Part shown: one piece after another, positions 55,338-63,770 of the stretch
Numbering within the stretch: position 1 is the first letter of the stretch
How the letters are laid out: every line of letters starts with the position of its first letter
Assembly (NCBI GenBank): GCA_022925895.1
Contig: JAKSYS010000343.1
Span: forward strand, 1 to 63,770
DNA: 63,770 bases
Direction of reading: 5' to 3'
From: Fragilaria crotonensis
Taxonomy: Eukaryota > Bacillariophyta > Fragilariophyceae > Fragilariales > Fragilariaceae
Notes under the pieces: generated by a model
Seen by the model: the letters and a program-made list of their open reading frames with translations, nothing else
Told to the model about the DNA's origin: nothing
The model's database searches: none
Position numbers and translations under genes: made by a program

Positions 55338-56365
55338 ATGTCAGCAACGGTTACCATCTGCGCCAATTTATACAGGAACAGAATTTATGGAGCAATGCAC
55401 CGTGGAATAAAATTGTCTTCCAAGTGTTTGGACAACTATTCCAACATGCAGACAAGTTTGACAAACAAAGAGTGTACACAGCAGCTCCTGCTGGGCGAAC
55501 GGCAACACAAGCAAGCCCGGATCAAAGATGACGCGTTGAAAAATGTCCGTGCTGTAAGACCACGGAGAAAACGACAACTCACTTTCTTCGATGTCCCAAC
55601 AATCCGGATCACAGATCCAGTCTGAATAGACTTGCTTGACCGTGAAATACCAAAAGGTGCCACTCATCCACTGCAATATCTCAGCGCAGGCGCGATACGG
55701 CACCGGTCTATCTCAGAAGAATCGTACAATCCAGCAGCGATCTCAAATTATCCTAAGCATATGCACGCCACAATTCTGATAGCACTACAATCGCAATTTG
55801 AAATTGGATGGGAGTCAATGCCCAAGAGAATTCTGAGCATTTACTGGAAAAGAATAGCTTCAACAGCCTGTATTTGAGGTTAGGGGTTTGAAAAGCGGTA
55901 TTGCATGGGAAGTACGACAATGATCTTAAGTTGATTTGATCCCAAGATGTTGCTGAAGTCCACTATTACCATAGCCGTCCATACCTATTGAAGTGTGAAG
56001 ATAGAGATGGGAAGTACGACAATGCATGACCTTAAGTTGATTCGATCCCAAGAGGAGGTTGCTGAAGTCCACTATTTCCATAGCCGTCCGCACCTATTGA
56101 AGTTTGAACATAGACATTATTGCGACAGGCCACTTGAACGGCACCTCATCAATTCGACGACGTTGGTTATGGCGGATGAATAAATCTGCATTTACACAGG
56201 AAGAAGCGGACCCCAAGAAACTTTCATCACCTCAGTTTTGAAAGCAGAGTAAATGGAAAGAACTTAAAGAATTGCCTAGAAGATTAATAAAACAGTTCTT
56301 GCGAGAAAACTCGCTGTGACAGGGCACACAGCCAGGAAGCCCAATAATTAGGTTTATTATGTATT
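55338..56365 (+). mobile_element. decayed relative of the RT element (3' part)
   Basis: Two fragments align with the C-terminus of the intact RT protein. At 55632-55877, IALQSQFEIGWESMPKRILS matches ALQDQDDMGWEQALKGFLS. At 55995-56183, FEHRHYCDRPLERHLINS matches ASDRHYCEQSLSIILGRS. Many stops and shifts separate them. A roughly 100-bp segment with TGGGAAGTACGACAATG is tandemly duplicated (about 55,908 and 56,008). The remnant ends in ACAGGGCACACAGCC and CCCAATAATTAGGTT, as does the intact element near 49,970-50,033. Confidence 0.6.
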
Positions 56366-58032
56366 AATACATTGCCAATCAAAAAGCAATGAGAAACAAG
56401 TTTTCTTGTATGCTATTGTTGACAAAGAAGCACACCTTTCTAAGGAATATGTAGAAAGCCCTTAATATGAGGTCGGTAGCAACCCATCAGATGAAGAACA
56501 AACCAAAGATTCGGCCTCCCTGATGTGTTTTTGCAATGCTTATGGATGATTGTTTTTCAAGCCAAAGTTGGCATTCCAGGGTAATGTTTCTGTACCAGAC
56601 ATTATCAAGAAAAGTCACAATTCAAGTTGTTGCTTCTTTGTAGTGCTTTATGGCACAGAAGGCAGAAGGCAATTCGTATCAGATGTCAGCCCTACAAAAT
56701 TGCAAGGAGCTTGTAGCTAGCATCAATCACCAATTCATATCTAGTGCACTTGCGAAGTTCAAATAAAAGTGCTGTGTGCTGCAACATGCATGTCGCACGG
56801 ATACACATTGTCACGGTTGAAGGTTAAAACGTTATTAAGCAAATGAATTTGAACTAATTAGAAGCTTAACAATGTTCAAGTACTTTTATCAAGGTTAAAA
56901 CATTATCACCTGCTGTTCATTGAAATGGTTACCTTTGACATATGAAATGACTTTTAATTTTTAGCAAATGCTATACCTTAAACATAACGTTTTGAAGGGG
57001 TAAAACCTTATAAACTCTGCCGAGGAGACCTACGGTAGCTATATACTACATTATGTATCAACACAACAGTAGTATAGAGCACCAGGAGAGATACAGAACA
57101 CTACCGGTAGAGCAGAAGGATTTCCTCACTACGACATGTGACAAATGGGCGCCCATGATTATAAGGGCATACTCGTATGTACATGTTTTACGTCGGGTTT
57201 GTTTTTTGTACAGAATTTCGTCGAAGTCCGTAAGCATTGGCGAAAGTGAAACACACCGGACGCTGAGACTCTGCCTCACATACACCGTGTCAACTATGGG
57301 AGAATTTTGGACATTTCGGTCACGCTATTAGAGACCATTTTTGTAAATTAGCGTTCACCGGTGGGAAAGCTCTCAATAGCTATGGGCTATTCCCAACTCC
57401 CAACTCATATCAAGCATGAATGTGAGGAGTATGGATACAAGTGTGATCTTCCCGTACTGCGATCGTAATTAGTAATCTAGCTACAGTAGTGCATTGATAA
57501 TAGGTTGTGTCATCTTTCACCGGTGTTGCTCGAAGACTCCGAGGCGGGTACAGTGTATCGTTTCGAATCTTTGCCCTTCAAGAAATCAGTAGATTTTCAG
57601 ATTTACAAACCTTCCTCGTACTGCAAACTTCTACCTTTACGTGAATGTTCATGTATGTAAAACTATAGGTAGACCTTTCTGGGTCGTGAACGGAAGTTCC
57701 ACTTGTGTCACAATCGACTTGGCATTAAAATGGCGCAGTCATTCCTCATCAAAGTAAGGATTTACAGGATTGCTTTGTCCTGAATATATCCCAGATTTGA
57801 TTCGGGCCTCTGGAGTCGGGAGCAATTCCTTATAACCACTACAGGAATGTGTGTGCGATGCAATACCTATTGCGTTATATATGATATGAGGATATGCAAT
57901 TAGAACGTTTCTTTCTCTCCACGTAGCACCCATGTATATTGGATAGTTGCTTGCGTGATTCATCAACTACAGCACACTCCATTACAAAGGTTCAGTTGAT
58001 ACAAGATCTTCAGACGTATCACAAATCAGAGG
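56366..58032. other. intergenic, no gene recognised
   Basis: 1.7 kb, AT-rich. Repeated AAGGTTAAAAC words near 56,820, 56,900 and 57,000 recall the AGGTTTA-rich ends of the RT element. The last ~600 bp must include the promoter of GAF-HPP copy B; the GTAAGCAAAT cluster seen upstream of copy A is absent. Confidence 0.4.
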
Positions 58033-59932
58033 ATGGCATCAGCCGATGGGCATGTTGATGGTCAGTATGCCACATTTGCATCTGTGGATAAAAAGCCAGA
58101 AGTCCATATCCATGACAATGATCAAGAGCAAGAGCAACGGCGAGAAATACTACAACAAGATTTGTTGAATCGGACGTTGCAAGATGCGGGTCAATTTGCC
58201 TACGGCACTAAAATGGTGGAACTTTGGGTGTGGGATGCCTCCCTGAGCAAGCTTTTCAGACCCGAGGGTGGCTTGTGGATTGATCCGTATTGGCACCGTC
58301 ACAACAATGCTGACGAAGCGCATTCATGCACGTTGTGTCAAGTGGTAGACAAATCTCATCATGATAATGAAACACCTCACATGTTCAGTCCAGGTGTCGG
58401 CATCCCAGGAGTCTTGTGGAGTGATTTAGGTCACGATAAGGGTCGAACAACAAAGCCAAATAACAGGCGAGGACAGCCTATCTCCACCAGTCCAGTGGAA
58501 AGTGGTGACGCTGATGCGAATTTGTTGTTACGAGTCTTGGGAAATCGGAGGTACAGTGTTCATCGAAATGCTTCCACGGCACTTTTGACTGCCGTCCAGC
58601 AGCAGCAGCAGCAGCAGCACAACAACAACACATCGCCGCTTCCGACAAGGAGAACGCACGCATTGCATGGCGCGATGTCAAGGCTCTCGCAGAAGACCCT
58701 GATCAACCTAGGAATCATCGTCTGCAAGCTATAGCCAGCACTGATTTGCGATGGACCAGCGGTGTCCCTTTCGAATCAAGGGTCAAGAGGGTGTTGTTGT
58801 GTACTATGCAAGAGCCAAAGTCAACTTGGACCAGCTTCAAGACAAGACGAACACGGATTACCTGATTCATGCAGCCGACTTTATTGGATCAGCATGGTCA
58901 CTGCGATTGCCCCGAGCTGCTCTGATGATTCGTCGTCACGACGAGATTGCCCGCAACTTCAGACGGCTGAAACATGCACTTATGTTTTTGGTTCGAGCTG
59001 GAGTCGCCCTTGATGATTTGGCCGCGTCGGCAGATAACACTGATAACTCCACTCGCCGAGCAACCAGTCTGCAAGGTATGTCTTGCCCAAAAACGGAAGC
59101 AACACGGTGTGATATTCTCCTGAAGACCCAGTTTCAAAGTAAGACCAAGCAGTTCTTGGTCAAACTTAGAGGTGGTGGAACTCTTGCCCCGCCGCCTGCT
59201 TCATTGGAGCAATCGACATTAACAGCGGTCGGAGTCTTGCTGACGCTCCTGACACTCAGTGCGTTGAGTCGCGCTTTCTCTGCTAGCTTCGGCACTGCCT
59301 ACCAGTTTCCTCTGCCGCCCATGGCCGCCCTACTAGCGCTGCAATTCGGCCTCACAGCGGCCCCCGCAGCGCAACCCAACGCAATCATTCTTGGTCAACT
59401 CTTGTCTATTGGCACCGCGTTGGTCATTGCTGAAATTCCTACATCGTATTTGCATGTATGGATGAAACAGTCACTAGCTTGTGCCATCGCTGTATTGCTA
59501 ATGGCCAAGACTAGCATTGTCAACCCACCGGCAGCCGCCAATGCCTTTGTCTTTGCCGACGGGACATGGCGATGGACCAGCCTTGTGACGGCGCTTGTTG
59601 GGAGCATTATTGCTATTTTGTACTCAGTCGTGATTAACAACTTGAGTGAAAAGCGTCAGTATCCAAGTTCGTGGGGTGTCCCTGAAATGCTACAATGTAT
59701 CAAGAAACAACAGCAAAAGCCGACCCAATATGCATCCCGCTTGGAATCCATCCTTCAGAAAGCGCGAGCTCGCACCGCCAGGAAGAGTACGAGTCTTACG
59801 GACTCTTCCACCGAGCATCCTTTGAACAATCGAACTAGGATGAATCCCATGTCAGGGTCGTCAGGCAAACCTGTGAACTATACAGCGTCTGTGAGCGACG
59901 TCGAATCTGGGGTTGCGACCCCAACAACGTAG
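58033..59932 (+). CDS. GAF-HPP membrane protein, copy B
   Basis: Paralogue of the gene at 41562 with the same order: GAF-like domain (GQFAYGTKMVELWVWD, GVGIPGVLWSDL, WRDVKALAEDPDQP), then HPP membrane domain (FPLPPMAALLALQFG, APAAQPNAIILGQLLSIG, IVNPPAAANAFVFAD) and the same C-terminus SDVESGVATPTT. About 633 residues after correction. Two one-base losses break the frame: one in the CAG/CAA repeat region (about 58,600-58,632) and one near 58764 (TT to T; copy A has the extra T). Between them the copy A reading IAWRDVKALAEDPD is clear in a third frame. Divergence from copy A is greatest in the Q-rich insertion. Function as for copy A, inferred. Confidence 0.76.
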
Positions 59933-60384
59933 TGTTCCCTTCGTCAATCGATGAGGCTTGTGGTGCAGATCCTGATTATAATGAAGCTATATAGTGCGAC
60001 CCCATTTGCTTTTAGCTCCTTATAGTGTACTCATCCGACTTCTGCAGAGAGCAGTACTACTACCGGTAGTAGGGTCTACTAGCTACCGTAGTAGAATGTC
60101 TTGGAGTACAGTAGCAAATACGGTAATACTGTATCATAGTATTCAGTACTCTTGCTATTCTACTGCTCCGTTCAGAATTTTGCCGTCCATCTGGCAACAT
60201 GTGTTCCACGTTCCACATCAACGGCAAACCTGATCAATTGTTGATGCTGACACAATGGACAGCAACAACAACACACGAACAGCTTTATGAATTGACAGTT
60301 GTCCTGGTTGTAACTCAAGGCACAGTAATCTTACTCATTATATCTTATTTGATCAGACCGACCATCAATTCCAATTCAACAACA

Positions 60385-60986
60385 ATGGCTCTCTGTTGCA
60401 TTGGGGGCGTTTGCGTTCCGTATACAGCGGTGGTTCCAATCATCCTAATGGCTTTGAAATGGTTGTTGGGAAAACTTGCCGAGTATGGATTGCTTCCCAA
60501 ATCTGTCCTGAATCTTCTTGGCAATAGTACAGGTGCAAGTATTACTCGTCAGGAACAAAGTCAGCATCAAACTTCCTGCAAAATGCTAGTGCGGATTGTT
60601 GCGACTCCAAAGTTCTGTTGGAATCGTCGACTGTCAAAATCGTCGAGTCAGTACAAGAATTCGATGCTTTGTTACAAACGAACAAAACGCTGGTCATCAA
60701 GTTCACTGCCACGTGGTGCATGCCCTGCAAGAAGATATCTCCAGTCTACAAGGAACTTGCCGAGATTCACAATGATGATGCGCATTTTCTGGAAGTGGAT
60801 GTCGACGAATTGTCACGTATTGCGTCTCAATTCCAGGTGACGGTCATGCCAACCTTTTGTATTGTACTGGTGAATAATGGTACTGCCAGTGCTGGTGAAT
60901 CGACTATTGTGAAAATGAGCGGAAGCGATGAAAAAACACTACGTTCCTTCATGGCTAATCATCTGACAAAGAGAAAGGTCGAGTGA
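60385..60986 (+). CDS. membrane-anchored thioredoxin with CMPC active site
   Basis: About 200 residues. N-terminal anchor: MALCCIGGVCVPYTAVV, a helix (PIILMALKWLLGKLAEYGLL), then a polar linker. From about residue 85 comes a thioredoxin fold: VKIVESVQEFDALLQ, LVIKFTATWCMPCKKISPVY, FLEVDVDELSRIASQFQV, and cis-proline VMPTFCIV. The active site is CMPC rather than the usual CGPC, with the preceding W kept. One base is lost near 60569-60571 (AAAA to AAA), between QSQHQ and FLQNASADCC. The vicinal N-terminal cysteines could be acylated. It follows GAF-HPP copy B by about 450 bp and converges on the DCN1 gene. Confidence 0.78.
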
Positions 60987-61120
60987 TTGTCATGGTACCA
61001 AGTATAAATTTAAGACAGTCTTTTATGCATCGATTCGATTGTTTGCGTTCACAAAAAAAACTTGCTATACTTATACCAATGGAACTACCGATACTACTGA
61101 CATGCGACAACAGAAAAAGA

Positions 61121-61880
61121 TCACTTCTCCGCCTGCATAAATTCAACGTACTCGTCAATCATCACGGGCCATGCCGACGTATTCTCATCATACCCGCTCA
61201 GATCGTCACATTCTTGGGAAAAGTCCCAAAAGCTAGTCCATTGATCGAGCGTGATGCGACGATAATCCGTGGTCGATTCCAGAAATCGACAAAAACTCGA
61301 GTCGAGACACAGAGACACGATTCGAATCCTTCAAGACGAGCTGCAATAACATAATCACCAGCTCCTTATCGACTGTCTTGTGAGTTCCCTCGCGATTGAA
61401 TTGGAAGCAAAACTTTGGGACGGAAGGTGGATGAGGTTAGGGATGTAATGTATACAATAACACAAGTTGTCACACAAGTCGTACCTTGTAAAACTCCTTG
61501 AACTCATCATTGTCTAGAAAACCAACCTCCAGAGATGGCAATAGCTCCTTGAATTTTGCAACAGTATCAACTTGCAATTTTTCGCAGCCTTTCATCCACT
61601 CGTCCCTTGAAATTTGTGCAGGTTTACTGGTTGCCCCCATTTTCCACAAGAGCACCAGGACACGGATATCTTCCAAAGGATCCAAATCAAGTTTGTCGCA
61701 CAAAACACTGATTCCCTCCATGGATGCCACAGTACCCTCATCGACAATTTCATTCCAAAGTTTTTCGGCATCACCGACATTGATGGTCTTGCAGCGACTA
61801 CTACTGCTGTTCTGCCTGCTGGCCTTTTTGTTGCTGCTGCTACCCCACATTGCACTAGATTTTCGTTTAGGCTCGGGCAT
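61121..61880 (-). CDS. DCN1-like cullin neddylation factor, two exons
   Basis: DCN1 proteins bring cullins and the NEDD8-E2 together. Exon 1 (61880-61485) encodes a basic Ser/Lys-rich N-terminus and the first half of the PONY domain (LCDKLDLDPLEDIRVLVLLW, ISRDEWMKGCEKLQVDTV). The intron is 61413-61484 (72 bp, GTACGA...CAAAG). Exon 2 continues FCFQFNREGTHKTVDKELV and ends with ITLDQWTSFWDFSQECDDLS and YDENTSAWPVMIDEYVEFM, the diagnostic C-terminal block with its D-E-x-AWP-ID-E residues. Two bases appear lost near 61309-61316 (a TCTCTC run shortened). Corrected length is about 229 residues. Start ATG 61880. Confidence 0.85.
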
Positions 61881-62724
61881 GTAACAACGCGACGCGTCGG
61901 TATGTGGAAGGGATCCTTTGTCTTTTTGTGTGTGTGTACGGTCGCGTCTTGAGTGAGTGTGTTTGTGAGTTCGTACCTGAATGCGTCTGTGTGATCCACA
62001 AGCTCGGGGTGAAACTGTTCCTGTAACAACAACAATGAAGTTTCGTTGCCAAGTGGGTTGTTGTGTTGTTGTGCTGCTGTGGTGTTACTGATAGCAATTG
62101 TCCACTGTCGTCGTGCCAGCTACTCGGAGTACCAGGTATGGTACTATTCGCTCGACTCGATGACTCTAACAAAACGAACTTGAGTACTGTAGATTTGTAA
62201 AAGTCACAATCCTACCAAGCGTCGTTTGGTTCAGAAATCAAAGATTACAATCAGATGTGAGGCAAGCTCTTTCAACTGTCAACACTTGAGTGTTATGTGG
62301 CGAGTGCTTCTCGTTCGATGCAAACAAGGACGACCTGCAGTATAACTTCAAGTGTATACGATGCTCAACAACGAACCACAGCCCACATGGGCGCACCACT
62401 GCAGCACTTCGGAATCAGAAGATACGCCCCTGACCACATGGTACGGTACTGGACTGTGTACCGGTAACAATGGTTAGTAGTAGTAGTAGTAGTACAGTAA
62501 ACGCTACAGTAGTACTAGGTAGCAGGGAATGCGTGCAACTCCGCAGTGGGCTGTGGGCTGTTGCTTATTGCACTCTTGAGTTGTCTACAGTACTATACTG
62601 CACAGTAAAAACGAACTCGTCGTTCCTCATGCTCCCATAGCTCAGCGCAGTCCGTGACGATGTATTCATGTTGCTATGTACAAAAAAGGGGAGATCCATT
62701 GCTATGGGTCTATGGTCTATGCAC
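61881..62724. other. intergenic, with TAG microsatellite
   Basis: 0.84 kb containing the DCN1 promoter side and the 3' end of the hydroxylase. A (TAG)n microsatellite lies near 62,475-62,492, and one CTACTCGGAGTACC near 62,119. No gene. Confidence 0.4.
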
Positions 62725-63770
62725 TCACAAACAACCCCTTGCTCGTACTTCTCTCCAATCCCGTTGGTGTATCCATAAATTGGCACCATACTTTTCACCA
62801 GACTCCACGGGCAACGCTTGGTGGGCTGTCCTGCGGTCCATATGAAGTGGGTCATCATTCAAGACATTGGGCCACAAGACTGCCTTACCCTTTCGGGGTA
62901 TGATGGTAACATTCAGATCTGGAAAGTCCGTTCCACCTCCAGCTGGAGGCGTGTTGAGATAGAAAAATATGGTCAAGATGCGAGGTCCCATTTGGCGTTC
63001 TGCATGATATGGGGTACAATCATGATGGTATTTGTAGAACTCGTCTGTTTGGTATTTGAGGAGCTGGAGGTGCTCCGAGTTTTCACGAGGGATGCCTGTG
63101 ACCTTCTCGACACGATCTTCCAGTCGCTTGGTGACCTCATCCTCTAAACATTCACCACTACACCACGCAGATGAACTTATCCGCCAGCTGGTTTGCACAC
63201 TTTCAAACGTCCCATCAGGTCGTTTAGCGCCTTCATCAAATGATGGAATGTACCCAAGGGTGTCGCCCAATCGAACCACGTGGTCACATTCTTCGTCGGT
63301 TAAGAATGTTTCGAATTCAATTATCCATGGCCCCTGGATCGCCGTCGGGTGAGCAGAGTTGTTGGGCATGGATATAATCTTGGGAGTAAACGGGTTGAAT
63401 TCATCCCCATCTACAATGCGCTCAAACAGTTTGTCTAGGTCACCAACTTTCGAAAGAGCCATTGGTTTTGATGGATCCAGCGGACACCAAAACAAGAAAT
63501 CCAATTCTTCACAAATCTGACAAACTGGCGCACAGTTTTGGCGCATAAAGGCTTTATTAGCCTCACATTCACCCTGATGCTTCCAGTAGGCACACGAAGT
63601 GTCGCGATTCAAACATGTTTTGCGAACATTTTTGTACAAGTCGTCGACCATGACCTTTTCGTTGATATAAATGGTTGTTTCATCAATAATTTTCTTGATT
63701 TCTTCTTCCAATCCAGGCGTCTGGGATTGTTTGTAACCCAACGGTGTTTCCAACAACCGGGCATCCTCCG
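62725..63770 (-). CDS. prolyl 4-hydroxylase with ShKT domain (5' end outside window)
   Basis: A 2-oxoglutarate/Fe(II) dioxygenase that hydroxylates prolines in secretory-pathway proteins. After a helical N-terminal piece comes a ShKT module (CLNRDTSCAYWKHQGECEAN, then a CAPVCQIC ending), a disulfide fold often fused to P4Hs in algae and not itself a toxin. The catalytic domain starts at PWIIEFETFLTDEECDHV. Iron ligands are HxD in YKYHHDCTPYH and the distal His in RTAHQALPV; the lysine that binds 2-oxoglutarate is in EKYGANLWIHQRD. The frame is still open at 63770, so the start and any signal peptide lie beyond the window. No frame break is seen. Confidence 0.88.
   Translation of the reverse strand, partial: EDARLLETPLGYKQSQTPGLEEEIKKIIDETTIYINEKVMVDDLYKNVRKTCLNRDTSCAYWKHQGECEANKAFMRQNCAPVCQICEELDFLFWCPLDPSKPMALSKVGDLDKLFERIVDGDEFNPFTPKIISMPNNSAHPTAIQGPWIIEFETFLTDEECDHVVRLGDTLGYIPSFDEGAKRPDGTFESVQTSWRISSSAWCSGECLEDEVTKRLEDRVEKVTGIPRENSEHLQLLKYQTDEFYKYHHDCTPYHAERQMGPRILTIFFYLNTPPAGGGTDFPDLNVTIIPRKGKAVLWPNVLNDDPLHMDRRTAHQALPVESGEKYGANLWIHQRDWREVRARGCL

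Noticed and set aside
58033-59932. Programmed frameshifting in GAF-HPP copy B
   Set aside because: Copy A is in a single frame, and the lesions match a simple base loss relative to copy A, without slippery-site or pseudoknot context.

Overview
This window looks like nuclear DNA of a photosynthetic stramenopile, most likely a pennate diatom. The signs are short GT-AG introns (72-249 bp), genes packed on both strands, hydrophobic leaders of the kind that precede plastid targeting, and families familiar from diatoms: GAF-HPP fusions, FG-GAP single-pass proteins, ShKT-prolyl hydroxylases and reverse transcriptases with the FDNDAS motif. I cannot name the species from sequence alone.

Layout. Positions 1-27,400 are a fairly ordinary gene-dense stretch: ribosomal protein eS24, a sulfotransferase, a probable dsRNA-binding protein, a FAHD1-type hydrolase, an alpha/beta hydrolase, an Atg18/WIPI propeller, a coiled-coil protein, a RusA-type resolvase with a secretory or organellar leader, a large FG-GAP membrane protein, an MFS transporter, an amino-acid transporter and a RING-H2 ligase. 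Positions 27,400-41,500 are gene-poor and repeat-rich. They hold a 109-bp and a 135-bp tandem repeat, a 52-bp minisatellite whose units are hairpins, a convergent pair of probable mobile-element ORFs, a 103-bp palindromic element, a tRNA-like sequence, a PPR-like gene and an unusual cluster of about 14 GTAAGCAAAT motifs.

Positions 41,500-61,000 are built around a duplicated module: a GAF-HPP membrane protein followed by a small CCIGGVC membrane protein. In copy B the small protein is the N-terminal anchor of a thioredoxin with a CMPC site; in copy A the thioredoxin part is gone. Between the two copies lie a 5.56-kb element encoding a 1,649-residue (from the first ATG) endonuclease remnant/RT/RNase H protein, bounded by inverted termini and a 12-bp target-site duplication, then a roughly 225-bp satellite, a two-exon secreted protein and a decayed relative of the RT element. 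Positions 61,100-63,770 hold a DCN1-like neddylation factor and a partial prolyl 4-hydroxylase.

An important caveat: many conserved genes are broken by one- or two-base indels, nearly all deletions and most inside homopolymers or dinucleotide runs. I see about 18 at 12 loci. Uncorrected long-read errors explain this better than mass pseudogenisation, so I annotate these genes as CDS over their full span and state where the frame breaks.
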